From assembly GCF_020164595.1 (NCBI RefSeq), contig NZ_JAIQZE010000004.1, positions 124,001-188,000 on the forward strand: a stretch of DNA of 64,000 nt, given 5' to 3'. The translations under genes and the position numbers were made by a program. Below, piece by piece: positions 19,474-29,132 of this stretch. Numbering within the stretch: the first letter of the stretch is position 1; each line of letters begins with the position of its first letter. The stretch comes from Psychroflexus longus. GTDB taxonomy: Bacteria; Bacteroidota; Bacteroidia; Flavobacteriales; Flavobacteriaceae. Under the pieces are notes generated by a model. That model saw only the letters and a list, made by a program, of their open reading frames with translations. It was not told where the DNA came from and searched no databases.

Positions 19474-19498
19474 AATGCCCTCTTTGGTAGAGGGCATT
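19474..19498 (-). terminator. Terminator downstream of the DJ-1-like gene
   Basis: AATGCCCTCT and AGAGGGCATT form a perfect 10-bp stem with a five-base loop, followed on the minus strand by a T-rich tail. It lies 29 bp beyond the DJ-1-like stop codon. Confidence 0.85.
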
Positions 19499-19526
19499 AA
19501 GAATAATATCGAAATTGATTTTGAGA

Positions 19527-20210
19527 TTAATTGAGATGTTTGACTAATAGCTCAGCTACTTTCTCTGAAGATCCGGGATTTTGACCTGTGATTAAATTTC
19601 CATCTTCTACAGCGTAAGCTTGCCAATCTTCAATTTTAGAGTAGACACCTCCATTTTCAATTAGCATGTCTTCGAGTAAGAAAGGCACCACTTCTGTCAA
19701 TTGGACTGCATCTTCTTCCTGATTGGTAAAGCCAGTGACTTTTTTACCTTTCACAAGTGGTTCTCCATCTGTGTTTTTTGGATGTTTTAGCACTGCTGGA
19801 GCATGACATACAAAAGCAGTTGGTTTTTTGCTGGCATTGAAATCTTCAATAAGCTTTATAGAAGTTTTGTCTTCTACAAGATCCCAAAGGACTCCGTGAC
19901 CACCAGGATAGAATACTGCATCGTAGTCAGATTCTTTGACATCCTCCAATTTGTGAGTGTTTGCTAATAAAGTTTGAGTTTCTTTGTCCATATCAAAACG
20001 TTCAGTCGCTTTGGTTTGAGCATCTTCAGTTTCAGAATTGGGATCAATTGGTGGTTGACCTCCTTTTGGTGAAGCAAGAGTGATATCAAAACCTTCATCT
20101 TTTAATTTGTAATAAGGCGCAACGAATTCTTCAATCCAGAATCCTGTTTTGTTGCCTGTATCTCCTAGTTTATCGTTACTTGTAATAACAAAAAGTATCT
20201 TTTTCATCAT
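19527..20210 (-). CDS. DJ-1/PfpI family protein (Hsp31-like)
   Basis: The 227-residue class I glutamine-amidotransferase-fold protein has the nucleophile Cys135 in FVCHAPAVL with His136 beside it. Proteins of this subfamily act as glyoxalase III/deglycase or stress chaperones; some are annotated only as type 1 glutamine amidotransferase domain proteins. The order of motifs (PGGHG at 102-106, Cys nucleophile, TGQNP near the end) fits the HchA/YhbO branch. No signal peptide. It is monocistronic with its own terminator. Confidence 0.88.
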   Translation of the reverse strand: MMKKILFVITSNDKLGDTGNKTGFWIEEFVAPYYKLKDEGFDITLASPKGGQPPIDPNSETEDAQTKATERFDMDKETQTLLANTHKLEDVKESDYDAVFYPGGHGVLWDLVEDKTSIKLIEDFNASKKPTAFVCHAPAVLKHPKNTDGEPLVKGKKVTGFTNQEEDAVQLTEVVPFLLEDMLIENGGVYSKIEDWQAYAVEDGNLITGQNPGSSEKVAELLVKHLN

Positions 20211-20286
20211 GAATTATTTTTAAACAAATTTATAGCTTTAGATACATCTTAAATTCCTTTTAAGTAAAGCTTAGACTTAAAAAATG

Positions 20287-20433
20287 TTAATCCCTCGTTG
20301 AGGGTTTTATTCTCAGATCTTCTGGTCGAAATCCTAAGGTAATTGCTTTGCCAATCTCGTGGTTTTGCCTCGAAGTAATAAATTCTAAAGGCATTAAGTT
20401 AGCAGCATCAAATTCAGAAAAAAAATGAATCAT
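20287..20433 (-). CDS. Hypothetical 48-residue protein or gene remnant
   Basis: A 48-codon ATG-started frame fills half of the 298-bp gap between divergent genes. It reads MIHFFSEFDAANLMPLEF at the start, and its C-terminal half contains ITLGFRPEDLRI, which resembles the TOBE region of sugar-type ABC ATPases. Codon use looks coding. It could be a small orphan protein or the decayed end of an ABC ATPase; evidence is weak. Confidence 0.3.
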   Translation of the reverse strand: MIHFFSEFDAANLMPLEFITSRQNHEIGKAITLGFRPEDLRIKPSTRD

Positions 20434-20453
20434 AGATATTTATGAAATTAATA

Positions 20454-20482
20454 TTGATCTTGGGCGGGCTTGCTTATTTTTG
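20454..20482 (+). promoter_or_regulatory. Promoter of the DUF1456 gene
   Basis: TTG (20454-20456) and TATTTTTG (20475-20482) are 18 bp apart and match the flavobacterial TTG-N17/23-TAnnTTTG consensus. The start codon is 27 bp downstream. Confidence 0.55.
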
Positions 20483-20508
20483 AATTTAATTATTTTAAGA
20501 CTTAGCTT

Positions 20509-20970
20509 ATGACCAATAATGATGTTATACGAAGATTGCGTTACACTTTTGAATACACCGATTCCAAAATGATTTCTTTTTTCAAATTAGGAGGAGTTGA
20601 TGTGACTAGGGCAGAGGTAAGTGGTTGGCTAAAGTCTGATGAAGATGAAGCTTTTGTGGAGTTGGAGGATAAAATGCTGGCGGTGTTTTTGAATGGACTT
20701 ATCATTAATCATCGTGGAAAAAAAGAAGGACCTCAACCTGAAACTGAGACGTATTTAAACAATAATGATGTGCTTAAAAAGCTCAAAATCGCTTACGAAC
20801 TCAAATCTGAAGATATCATTGAATTATTTCAATTGGCTGGAAAAAAAGTGAGTAAACATGAACTGAGTTCTTTTATGCGTCGTCCCACACAGCCACAGTA
20901 TAGAGAATTAATGGATCAATATCTGAGAAATTTCCTTTACGGACTTCAGTTAAAACAGAAATCTAAATAA
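20509..20970 (+). CDS. DUF1456 protein (YehS-like)
   Basis: The 153-residue cytoplasmic protein consists of two copies of the DUF1456 unit (residues ~3-66 and ~78-142), each opening NNDV(I/L)(R/K)(R/K)L. The two halves share the pattern of S-(K/E)-(M/D)-I and a late GL motif, indicating an internal duplication. E. coli YehS has the same layout and no established function. A good promoter precedes it. Confidence 0.88.
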   Translation: MTNNDVIRRLRYTFEYTDSKMISFFKLGGVDVTRAEVSGWLKSDEDEAFVELEDKMLAVFLNGLIINHRGKKEGPQPETETYLNNNDVLKKLKIAYELKSEDIIELFQLAGKKVSKHELSSFMRRPTQPQYRELMDQYLRNFLYGLQLKQKSK

Positions 20971-21016
20971 GGTATTCTGATTTTAATTCAGATTAAAATC
21001 AAGCGATAAGTTGAGT

Positions 21017-21523
21017 CTAGTTTTTAAATGCACTTACTGTCACCAATAACTGACCGACGTGACGCTGACTATGTTCCGCGGCATGAAACAAAACGCCAAG
21101 TAGAGTAGAGGGCATTTCTTTTCTACCAACACTTCTGTAATCTGTCAGTTTTTGAATTTCAATACCTTTAAAATAAAGTAAGGCTTCGTCAATTTTAGTT
21201 TCCAGATGAAACAATAAATCTTCCAGTTGGATATCCTGATTTGGTTTTCCTTCTTGTTTTAAATACTCAAATTGAATTTCTGAAAGTGATTTCTGATCGG
21301 CGTAAGTCAACATTCTATCGATCACACCAGCGATATGCTGAAGATGAAATCCAACGTTTGCCCGACCATGAGGCATTTCCCATAGCAAACTCTCATCAAA
21401 ATCTTTGGTGTACATTCGAGCTTCAAGACGGGTTTGAAGCAAAGCATGCGCTGCAGGTTGTAACAAGGCAGGAATGCCATCAACTGGACCTCTTAACCAA
21501 TATTCTGGTACAGAACTAGCCAT
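21017..21523 (-). CDS. DinB family protein
   Basis: The 168-residue protein is a four-helix DinB/YfiT-type metalloprotein. The three-histidine metal set is visible: HLQH (about residue 60), HAAEH near 145 and QRHVGQ near 152. Family members act as thiol-dependent transferases or bind divalent metal without known activity. It overlaps the upstream VF530-like gene by 8 bp, so the two are co-translated. Confidence 0.85.
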   Translation of the reverse strand: MASSVPEYWLRGPVDGIPALLQPAAHALLQTRLEARMYTKDFDESLLWEMPHGRANVGFHLQHIAGVIDRMLTYADQKSLSEIQFEYLKQEGKPNQDIQLEDLLFHLETKIDEALLYFKGIEIQKLTDYRSVGRKEMPSTLLGVLFHAAEHSQRHVGQLLVTVSAFKN

Positions 21524-21743
21524 TGATTTCCTTTTGAAATTTTATATACAATGCTTCCACTTTTGTTCTGGCCCAAGGGGTTTTTCGAAGAAATTTTAGA
21601 CTAGATTTAATGGATGGGTTATCTTTAAAACAGCGAATGTTAATTCGTTCTCCAAGTCCTTCCCATCCATAAAAAGCTTCCAAATCAATTAAGATTTGCT
21701 CCAAAGTCATACCGTGTAAGGGGTTATTCTTTTGAGTTTCCAC
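21516..21743 (-). CDS. VF530-like DNA-binding protein (DUF2132)
   Basis: The 75-residue protein matches the DUF2132/VF530 family: [13 protein letters not shown] at the start, [14 protein letters not shown] in the middle and [13 protein letters not shown] near the end. The Vibrio fischeri prototype has a novel fold reported to bind DNA; its role is unknown. It lies between rhlE (11-bp gap) and dinB (8-bp overlap), in the same direction. Confidence 0.88.
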   Translation of the reverse strand: METQKNNPLHGMTLEQILIDLEAFYGWEGLGERINIRCFKDNPSIKSSLKFLRKTPWARTKVEALYIKFQKEING

Positions 21744-21754
21744 AGATCGTTATT

Positions 21755-23038
21755 TTAGCGTCTTGGCTTGCTGGTATTTTGTCTGGAATTATTTGATCTA
21801 GCACTACTTGGTTTGTTACTAGATGATCTGGAGTTTCCAGAACGCGAGCTAGATTGTGGTTTTCTACCCCGTTGTTGAGGATTGAAGGGTTTCGTAGAGG
21901 CATTAGGATCTGGTTCAAATCCTTCCAAAATATCCATCGGAATTTTATTTCCAATCAACTTTTCGATATCTTTCAAGAATACAGTCTCATCTGCACTTAC
22001 CAATGAAACAGCAAGTCCACTAGCTCCAGCTCTTCCAGTTCTCCCAATTCTGTGCACGTAGTCTTCAGAAACGTTAGGCAATTCGAAGTTGACAACGTAA
22101 GGCAATAGAGGGATATCAAGTCCACGAGAGGCAATGTCTGTGGCGACAAGCACTTTTACGCTTCCATCTTTAAATCCAGCCAAAGCTTTGGTTCTGGCCC
22201 CTTGGCTTTTATTACCATGAATGGCTGCAGCTCCAATTTTTGCAGACTCCAGTTTTTTTGCCAATTTGTTAGCACCGTGTTTGGTTCTAGCAAACACAAG
22301 GACTTGCTCCCAGTTTCCTTCAGAAATCAATTTGATCAACAAGTCTGTTTTTTTCTCTTTAGCCACTCTGTATACCTGCTGTTCAATAGCTTCAACAGTC
22401 GTATTTTCTGGAGTGGATTCTACAGAAACAGGATCTTTCAAGAATTCACTGGAAAGTCTTCTGATCTCTTTAGAGAAGGTAGCCGAAAATAAAAGTGTCT
22501 GTCTTTTCTTAGGAATCAATCCCATGATTTTCTTGATGTCTCTTAAAAATCCCATGTCCAGCATGCGGTCGGCTTCATCAAGCACAAGAATTTCAACTTT
22601 AGACAAGGATAAAAGGCCTTGGTTGTTTAGATCGATAAGACGACCAGGTGTTGCGATCAGTACATCAACTCCATTTCTTAAAGTCGATACTTGTGATTTT
22701 TGATTGACTCCGCCAAAAATAACTGTAGATCGTAAGTCCACAAACCGACTGTAATCTTTTACGTTTTGATGGACCTGAGCGGCCAGTTCACGTGTTGGCG
22801 TCAAAATCAAAGCTCTTACAGGTCGATTTCTTAAAGGTGGAGTTTGAGATAATAGTTGAAGCATTGGCAAGGTAAAACCTGCAGTTTTACCAGTTCCGGT
22901 TTGTGCCGAAGCCAAAACGTCTTTTCCTTCCAAAACGGGAGGAATCGATTTTGCTTGTATAGGTGTTGGTGTTTCGTATCCTTGCGCGCTTACAGCTTTC
23001 ACAAGGTCTTCAGAGAGTCCTAATGACTTAAATGACAT
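21755..23038 (-). CDS. rhlE: DEAD-box RNA helicase, RhlE type
   Basis: This ATP-dependent RNA helicase probably acts in ribosome assembly or cold adaptation. All motifs are present: Q-motif TPTPIQ, Walker [31 protein letters not shown] and [10 protein letters not shown]. The core ends near residue 375 and is followed by a ~50-residue Ser/Arg/Asn-rich basic tail typical of RNA-binding extensions. It heads a three-gene run with the VF530 and DinB genes. Confidence 0.95.
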   Translation of the reverse strand: MSFKSLGLSEDLVKAVSAQGYETPTPIQAKSIPPVLEGKDVLASAQTGTGKTAGFTLPMLQLLSQTPPLRNRPVRALILTPTRELAAQVHQNVKDYSRFVDLRSTVIFGGVNQKSQVSTLRNGVDVLIATPGRLIDLNNQGLLSLSKVEILVLDEADRMLDMGFLRDIKKIMGLIPKKRQTLLFSATFSKEIRRLSSEFLKDPVSVESTPENTTVEAIEQQVYRVAKEKKTDLLIKLISEGNWEQVLVFARTKHGANKLAKKLESAKIGAAAIHGNKSQGARTKALAGFKDGSVKVLVATDIASRGLDIPLLPYVVNFELPNVSEDYVHRIGRTGRAGASGLAVSLVSADETVFLKDIEKLIGNKIPMDILEGFEPDPNASTKPFNPQQRGRKPQSSSRSGNSRSSSNKPSSARSNNSRQNTSKPRR

Positions 23039-23097
23039 AGAGTGTTTTTTTGAAATGACAGTCTATGGTTATCAGAGGTCATTTCTTTATTAAGCCG

Positions 23098-23105
23098 CAA
23101 AGGTA
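23098..23105 (-). promoter_or_regulatory. -7 box TACCTTTG of rhlE
   Basis: TACCTTTG, continuing as CGGC, is an exact TAnnTTTG match, 59 bp before the rhlE start. It is the best -7 element in the window. The -33 partner is uncertain. Confidence 0.6.
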
Positions 23106-23216
23106 AGCTTTATTCCTTCAATAAGTTTTCAATTGATAAAAGAGAGGCTTCTAACCACATATTCTTGGATTTTTCTTGCTATTTTTCTGAATTTAATCAA
23201 GTTAACTTATTGATGA

Positions 23217-24104
23217 TCAAAAATCTATAAATGAAATCCCAATGCCAATTGTGGTCTGTTTATGGTTGTAATCTATCAAAGTTTCGCCATACCCAGTGAA
23301 TGCCTGGAAGTGAAATCTAAGGTTCGATTTCACAGAATAAAGGTAATTGAGTTCAAAACTTCCTCGGTTTTCACTAAAATTCAGGCTATTTTTTCCAATT
23401 AGATACAGGCTATGTTTGCCTTTATGGTATATGATATTGGCTTCCATTCTTCCCATATAATCACTGATGGCTGGATTATCATCCTTGTCCGGACTCTCAA
23501 TTCTTATCCAGGGTTTTAGGTATAACTGAAAATTATCTTTTTCAAAGGCGGCGTGAAACATCAATCGGTTCCAACTTCTGGACCGGGGTAAATCCCTACC
23601 ATTGGATTGATGGTTGAAAGCAAAACCAGCCATTCTCAAATCCACTCCAAATAAATCGATCTTCATAGGAAAATTGACAATCAGTTCTGGTTCATAATTT
23701 AGCTCTCTGAATGGTCTTGATACGGGATCGTTATACACCTGCCAGTTGGCCAGTTGAGTATAACCAAGCCATAAATCGCCATGTCCAAAAAGAAAAGATT
23801 GCAATAGTTTCGTCTTTAAACTCAGTTGAAATTTTGCCTCCACCTGATCATAATTCTGAGCTTCATCAAAACTATTATCTGGATTTTCACTCTGCGGTAG
23901 CTCATTTGGATCGCTGGACCAGCGTGCTGGTAACACATAAATCGGCTTATAGAAAGTTAGTTTAAAGGTTCCATTCTTATGTTCATCATCCAGTTCCCAA
24001 CGTTCTGACAGTGATTTTTCAATGATTGCATCTTCTCCAAAAATTGATTGTGCCGATAAAAATTGACTAATGAAGGTGAAAATGACAATGCTAATGAATT
24101 TCAT
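23217..24104 (-). CDS. pldA: Outer-membrane phospholipase A
   Basis: This outer-membrane beta-barrel hydrolyses acyl ester bonds of phospholipids. The catalytic set reads H165-x-S167 in FNHQSNGR and N179 in SWNR, as in E. coli OMPLA. I start it at ATG 24104 (MKFISIVIFT), which gives a clean signal peptide ending SAQS near residue 20; the longer frame to 24164 adds 20 residues that would mask it. Length is 295 residues. It ends in Phe, typical of barrels. Confidence 0.92.
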   Translation of the reverse strand: MKFISIVIFTFISQFLSAQSIFGEDAIIEKSLSERWELDDEHKNGTFKLTFYKPIYVLPARWSSDPNELPQSENPDNSFDEAQNYDQVEAKFQLSLKTKLLQSFLFGHGDLWLGYTQLANWQVYNDPVSRPFRELNYEPELIVNFPMKIDLFGVDLRMAGFAFNHQSNGRDLPRSRSWNRLMFHAAFEKDNFQLYLKPWIRIESPDKDDNPAISDYMGRMEANIIYHKGKHSLYLIGKNSLNFSENRGSFELNYLYSVKSNLRFHFQAFTGYGETLIDYNHKQTTIGIGISFIDF

Positions 24105-24122
24105 ATGAGATTTGATTACGTA

Positions 24123-24150
24123 CAAAAATAGACGAAGGTCATCTAAACAA
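24123..24150 (-). promoter_or_regulatory. Promoter of pldA
   Basis: On the minus strand TTG (24150-24148) is followed 17 bp later by TATTTTTG (24130-24123), 19 bp before the chosen start codon. It fits the Bacteroidetes consensus. Confidence 0.5.
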
Positions 24151-24270
24151 GCCGTTTTTAACATTTAAAGTCAAATAATTTCAGAGGTTATCCCAAGATT
24201 TCAAAATCGACAAAGCTCAATATTAAACCATAAAAAACCTTTAATTTTAAATTTTAAAAATAGCAGAAAT

Positions 24271-25737
24271 TTGAATTGGTTTAAAACTTACTTCTATAAA
24301 GTTCTGGGGCCTTTGGGTTTTATTGCAATCCAATTCATGGATCCTCCCAATGACCTTTCCCAAAGTGGTTTTAACCTTCTGGCAATAACATTTTGGATGG
24401 CGATATGGTGGCTGACAGAAACTATTCCTATTTCAGTCACCGCCTTATTGCCAATCGTTCTTTTCCCTTTACTTGAGGTCCTTTCTATCGGAGAAACGAC
24501 ACAGCAATACGGGCACAAATATGTGTTTCTTTACATTGGCGGTTTCATTTTGGCAATTGGAATAGAACGCTGGAATCTCCACAAGAGGATTGCATTACAG
24601 ATTATTAAATTAATTGGATCTAAAGCCTCATACCTTATTTTAGGATTTATGTTAGCCACCGCTTTTTTGTCGATGTGGATTTCCAATACAGCTACCACGG
24701 TGATGATGTTGCCCATCGCTATTGCTATTGCCAACCAAATTCAGAACCAAAATCTTGAAGATTCTCAACGAAGTGACTTGTTTTCTAAAGCGCTGATGCT
24801 CTCTATTGCTTATAGTGCCTCTATCGGCGGTATTGCAACACTTATAGGGACACCCCCAAATCTTGTATTTGCTGGAGTTTTAGAAAATACTTACGGAATT
24901 AGAATCAGCTTTTTTGAGTGGATGAAATTTGGGTTTCCCGTTTCCTTATTTCTATTATTCATTTGCTGGAAGTATTTGACCTCTTTCGCTTTCAAATTAA
25001 ATCAAGTGAAATTCAGTGGTGGTAAAGAAGAAGTACATACCATGCTATCAAAACTTGGAAGACTTTCGTATGAAGAAAAATGGGTGGGCATAGTTTTTAT
25101 GATTGCTGCTTCAGGCTGGATATTTAGAGGTTTATTGGAAACGGTTTTGGTTGGAATCGATGACACAATTATCGCTATAAGCGCTGCAATTCTTTTGTTT
25201 TTGATTCCCGCGAAAAAAGGTAATCGGAAGCTATTAACCTGGGATGAAGCCGTGAAAATTCCATGGGGAATTATTATTCTATTTGGTGGAGGAATGGCTT
25301 TAGCCAAAGGTTTTGTAGAAACTGGTTTGGCCAATTGGATAGCCAGTCAGATCACTATTTTTCAAGGAGTTAGCATCATTGTATTAGTGTTGATAATTAC
25401 TGCAATGGTCAATTTCCTGACAGAAGTGACTTCCAATCTGGCCACCACAGCTATGCTTCTGCCTATTTTGGCCCCCGTTGCTTTGAGTTTTGATGTTCAT
25501 CCGTATATATTGATGATAGCCGTTACACTCTCTGCTTCCTGTGCTTTTATGTTGCCTGTGGCTACGCCGCCAAATGCAATTGTATTTGGCGCTAAGTATT
25601 TAAAAGTCTCAGATATGGCAAAAAACGGTTTCCTACTGAATTTGATTTCTATTTTGATTATTACATTGGTGGTTTATTTCTATATGCCTTATGTTTTTGA
25701 ATTAGAAACTCTTGCATTTCCTGATATTTTGAAATAA
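24271..25737 (+). CDS. DASS-family sodium:anion symporter
   Basis: This 488-residue inner-membrane carrier of the SLC13/DASS family takes up di- or tricarboxylates, possibly sulfate, with Na+. The paired SNT-type signatures are visible: ISNTATTVMMLP (~137-148) and TSNLATTAMLLP (~390-400), plus ATPPNAIVFG near the end. About 11-13 hydrophobic segments. The only usable start is TTG at 24271; no ATG occurs upstream in frame. Substrate cannot be set from sequence. Confidence 0.88.
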   Translation: MNWFKTYFYKVLGPLGFIAIQFMDPPNDLSQSGFNLLAITFWMAIWWLTETIPISVTALLPIVLFPLLEVLSIGETTQQYGHKYVFLYIGGFILAIGIERWNLHKRIALQIIKLIGSKASYLILGFMLATAFLSMWISNTATTVMMLPIAIAIANQIQNQNLEDSQRSDLFSKALMLSIAYSASIGGIATLIGTPPNLVFAGVLENTYGIRISFFEWMKFGFPVSLFLLFICWKYLTSFAFKLNQVKFSGGKEEVHTMLSKLGRLSYEEKWVGIVFMIAASGWIFRGLLETVLVGIDDTIIAISAAILLFLIPAKKGNRKLLTWDEAVKIPWGIIILFGGGMALAKGFVETGLANWIASQITIFQGVSIIVLVLIITAMVNFLTEVTSNLATTAMLLPILAPVALSFDVHPYILMIAVTLSASCAFMLPVATPPNAIVFGAKYLKVSDMAKNGFLLNLISILIITLVVYFYMPYVFELETLAFPDILK

Positions 25738-26087
25738 AATATTTTTTACTTATTCTATTCATACATCGAATAATCGATTATAGAGTCGAATTCCTAATAG
25801 TTTGATTTACAAAAATTCGTTTATGATAGTAGCTATCATTAAGATGTCGAAATTTCTAGAGGAAAAAAAAGAGCACAATGCTCCAGACATAAGAATAACC
25901 CTAGGGAAAGAAATTTGATAGTAGAAAAACAAATTTTTAGATTTCTTGATTTATCTTTATCTTGAGTAGGCAGTTTAGTGAATATGGATTTAAATTGTTC
26001 TAGTAAGTATAGCCTAGTTTAATTATATTTAGTTTCATCTAAATCATAAAGAAAATAACTTTCATCTTACATTTATACTTAGAAATT
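25738..26087. other. 350-bp intergenic region
   Basis: No ORF of note. A perfect inverted repeat ATGATAG-TAG-CTATCAT (25823-25839) and a GAGCA-CAA-TGCTC hairpin (~25870-25883) are present. Neither has a T-tail, so they are not clear terminators. The promoter of the following gene should lie here, but no TAnnTTTG match was found. Confidence 0.4.
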
Positions 26088-26876
26088 ATGAATATCAGAA
26101 CAACTACTATTGCATTTTTATTGATGAGTTTTACACTTTTAGCTCAAACTGATTTGGAAGTTTTAGAACAGTCGCCAAGACATCACGAATGGGTAGAACT
26201 CGATAATGAAGGAAAGACGCTTTATAATTTTGTGGTTTATCCTGAAGTGTCTGAAAAAGCTAAAGTATTTATCGTGATACACGAAAATCGTGGTCTCAAT
26301 GACTGGGCGAGACGCTTTGCTGATGAATTAGCTGAAAAGGGATATATAGCTGTTGCACCAGATTTATTATCGAGCACTTCAGAAAAGATTTCAAAAACCA
26401 GCGACTTCGAAAATTCTGATGCGGCCAGAATAGCACTTTATGATTTGGATCCGAAGCAAGTTACCTCAGATTTAGATGCTGCTTTCGATTATGCTAAATC
26501 TATTGCCGCCGGCACTGGTGAAGTTTCGGTTATTGGGTTTTGTTGGGGCGGTTCTCAAAGTTTCAGGTATGCGACTCATAACTCAAATTTGGAAGAAGCT
26601 TTTGTCTTTTATGGAACTGCTCCAACAGATATGAAAGATCTTGTGAAGATTGAAATCCCTGTATATGGATTTTATGGAGGAAATGATGCCAGAGTTAATT
26701 CCACAATTCCAAAGACAGAGCAACAAATGAACACCTTAGGTAAATTTTATTCCTACAATATTTACGAAGGTGGCGGACATGGTTTTATGAGAAGTGGAGC
26801 TCAACCAGAAGCTTCAGAAGAAAATAAACAGGCTCGGGAAAAGGCCTGGAGAGATTTACTAGAAATTTTGAATTAA
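26088..26876 (+). CDS. Secreted dienelactone hydrolase-family protein
   Basis: The 262-residue alpha/beta hydrolase has the DLH Cys nucleophile, C152 in GFCWGG, acid D200 in GGNDARV and a His in GGGHGF near residue 230. A signal peptide (1-19, ending LLAQ) sends it to the periplasm. The substrate is unknown; family members cleave lactones and esters. A small NTF2-like secreted protein follows 46 bp later. Confidence 0.88.
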   Translation: MNIRTTTIAFLLMSFTLLAQTDLEVLEQSPRHHEWVELDNEGKTLYNFVVYPEVSEKAKVFIVIHENRGLNDWARRFADELAEKGYIAVAPDLLSSTSEKISKTSDFENSDAARIALYDLDPKQVTSDLDAAFDYAKSIAAGTGEVSVIGFCWGGSQSFRYATHNSNLEEAFVFYGTAPTDMKDLVKIEIPVYGFYGGNDARVNSTIPKTEQQMNTLGKFYSYNIYEGGGHGFMRSGAQPEASEENKQAREKAWRDLLEILN

Positions 26877-26922
26877 ATAAAATCCATTTTAAAACAGGAT
26901 ATTATCTACTTAAACTCACATC

Positions 26923-27351
26923 ATGAATAAGATATTTTTATCACTTATTTTAAGTTTAACTTTTTTCACAACTCATGCGCAATCCCCTTCAGAAATTATA
27001 GATTCCTTTTTTGAAGCTTTGAATTCTAAAGATCATGCCAGTTTGGAAAAACTATGCTTGGACAATCTGCAACTTCATAGCATAAAACTCGGTGAGGAAA
27101 ATAGTGTGACAACTCAAACGCTCAATGGTTTTATTAACGGTATAAAATCAATTCCTGAAGAGACTAAAATTTTTGAAAAAATAATATCCAAAGAATCTTT
27201 GCTTACTGAGCATCTGGCCCAATTTACTTTGCCTTATTCCTTTTACGTCAACGACAAATTATCGCATTCTGGAACTAATGTGATCACTCTTTTGAAAACG
27301 AACGAAGGCTGGAAGATCAGTTATATCGCAGATACAAGAAATAAATCCTAG
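26923..27351 (+). CDS. Secreted NTF2/SnoaL-like protein
   Basis: The 142-residue protein has a signal peptide (1-19, THAQS) and an NTF2-like cone fold, suggested by the opening IIDSFFEALNSKDHASLEKL and the closing LLKTNEGWKISYIADTRNK. No catalytic residues can be assigned. It may share a transcript with the dienelactone hydrolase-like gene, and converges on the GH16 gene with a 6-bp gap. Confidence 0.75.
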   Translation: MNKIFLSLILSLTFFTTHAQSPSEIIDSFFEALNSKDHASLEKLCLDNLQLHSIKLGEENSVTTQTLNGFINGIKSIPEETKIFEKIISKESLLTEHLAQFTLPYSFYVNDKLSHSGTNVITLLKTNEGWKISYIADTRNKS

Positions 27352-27357
27352 CAAGGA

Positions 27358-28989
27358 TTATAATTTTATAATTTTATAAGATTGATTATTTGTAGCCCCT
27401 TTAACTTTAAAGAGATAAACACCAGCAGACCAACCGGACATATTGATTCTAGTTCGTCTATCGTTTATACTATACGTATCCTTCAATCGTCCTCGTATTG
27501 TATAAACTTCAAGAGTTTGATTGTCTCTAAATCCTTCATTGATCACCGTTGTAAATTGATTGACTGGATTTGGTGAAATAGTCAATTTGGATTCATCTGT
27601 AACAACTTCTGTACTTAGGTTACTTTCTTGATATACTCTAACGTAGTCTATTTCCATGGCACTTTCTGTAAAGCCAGATTCGATACTCGGCTCAATGGCA
27701 GTATTCAGTAGAATATACTGATCTTTGTCAAATGGCCAGGTATTATCATTTTTTACTGTTGGATTGTAAGTGTAATGTACATCACCATCGACAGAAAACA
27801 CCATCCTATCTTCATACCATTCTAAAGTGTAAGTATGAAATTCAGTTGAAGCTGTTGGTACGATCTGTCCAGCAGTATTAATTGTTCCGCCAAAACTTGA
27901 TGGTGTATGTAATGCGCTCGACACATAATTTTGATAATCTCCCCAGTGTTCCATAATGTCAATTTCACCACAAGCAGGCCATGGAGTTGTTCCAAAACCT
28001 TCATTACTCCAATATGCGCCAGTTTCTGTTATATTTTTACCAAGCATCCAGATCGCTGGCCAGGTTCCAACGCCTGTAGGTAATTTTGCTCTCACTTGCA
28101 CTTTTCCATACGTAAAGGCGAACTTAGAATTTAATCTGGCAGAAGTGTATTGTTTCGTGACACCTTGATCGGTAAACGTTTCTTTTTTTGCTACAAGATA
28201 CATTTTCCCATTTTCAACATATGAATTATCTGTACGGTCTGTATAATGTTGTATTTCACCATTAAACCATGAGCCTCCCTGAGGTAATCTGGTTTGATGA
28301 AACCACTTTTCAGAATTTAAAGGTTGATTGTTTCCAGTGGTGTTGAATTCATCAGACCAGACCAATTGATCATAAACTGGATCATTTGGATTGCCTGGAG
28401 TAGTTGGATCTTCGCCACCATCAAAATAAAAATTATCTATGTAAGCTGTAACTTGGTCGTTATTATTTTCACCATTGACCTGCAAGACCACACGGTTAAA
28501 ATCAATTCTGCTTAGTGGATCTGGTGAGTTACTATTATAGTTGATATACTCATCTGTAGCAAAATCAAACGTAATGGTTTGCCAATTATTAAGTGAAACT
28601 GATTTAATGATTTCGGTCTGAGTTCTCCAAGGCTCACCTTGATTTCTATTCTGAAGTTTTAATGAGATTTGATTCGGCTGATTACCTGTGATACTTGAAC
28701 CCGGAATATAAATCATCAACTCAAACGGAGTGTCTTCTTCTAAAATTATTGGCCTTGAGGTATCAAAATATATGTTGGCATATAAGCCTGTGCCATTATC
28801 TACATATTTTAAGGCTGTTTCTGAAGTGTTTTGAGAAAATGGTAAAGGATTGTCGGCATCTAAAGTCATAACTACATCCTCTGCATTCCATGTTATAGTG
28901 GAATTACCTTCAAAATCGTCTTGCAAAATTTGAGAAAATGAACTAGAACTTATTATAACAAATAATGAAAAAAGTAATATTCTATTCAT
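27358..28989 (-). CDS. GH16 beta-glucanase (laminarinase-like), T9SS-secreted
   Basis: This 543-residue secreted enzyme has a signal peptide (1-19), an N-terminal carbohydrate-binding-like beta-sandwich (~22-190), a Pro/Gly-rich linker and a GH16 catalytic domain (~205-455). The nucleophile/acid motif is E342-x-D344-x-x-E347 (EIDIMEHWG). The last ~75 residues form a type A T9SS sorting domain with LTISPNPV and a terminal Lys-Leu. It probably depolymerises laminarin or a related beta-1,3-glucan from algae. It stands alone, without SusC/D partners in the window. Confidence 0.93.
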   Translation of the reverse strand: MNRILLFSLFVIISSSSFSQILQDDFEGNSTITWNAEDVVMTLDADNPLPFSQNTSETALKYVDNGTGLYANIYFDTSRPIILEEDTPFELMIYIPGSSITGNQPNQISLKLQNRNQGEPWRTQTEIIKSVSLNNWQTITFDFATDEYINYNSNSPDPLSRIDFNRVVLQVNGENNNDQVTAYIDNFYFDGGEDPTTPGNPNDPVYDQLVWSDEFNTTGNNQPLNSEKWFHQTRLPQGGSWFNGEIQHYTDRTDNSYVENGKMYLVAKKETFTDQGVTKQYTSARLNSKFAFTYGKVQVRAKLPTGVGTWPAIWMLGKNITETGAYWSNEGFGTTPWPACGEIDIMEHWGDYQNYVSSALHTPSSFGGTINTAGQIVPTASTEFHTYTLEWYEDRMVFSVDGDVHYTYNPTVKNDNTWPFDKDQYILLNTAIEPSIESGFTESAMEIDYVRVYQESNLSTEVVTDESKLTISPNPVNQFTTVINEGFRDNQTLEVYTIRGRLKDTYSINDRRTRINMSGWSAGVYLFKVKGATNNQSYKIIKL

Positions 28990-29132
28990 AACATATTTTT
29001 TTTTGCAATATAACCTTACTAAAGCTTATAAAATTAAAGGAACTTGTTAAAAGATAGAAGGTGAAAGGTTTATGAAATTTAGAAATTGAAAGGGTTTCAC
29101 TATATTTAATGTCAATTTAAAATTTAAACACT

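Noticed and set aside
21017-21743. Overlapping small genes considered as a toxin-antitoxin pair
   Set aside because: The two are recognisable DinB and VF530-like proteins with no toxin features.
25823-25839. ATGATAG-TAG-CTATCAT inverted repeat as an operator or terminator
   Set aside because: No T-tail and no regulator nearby; noted only within the intergenic entry.
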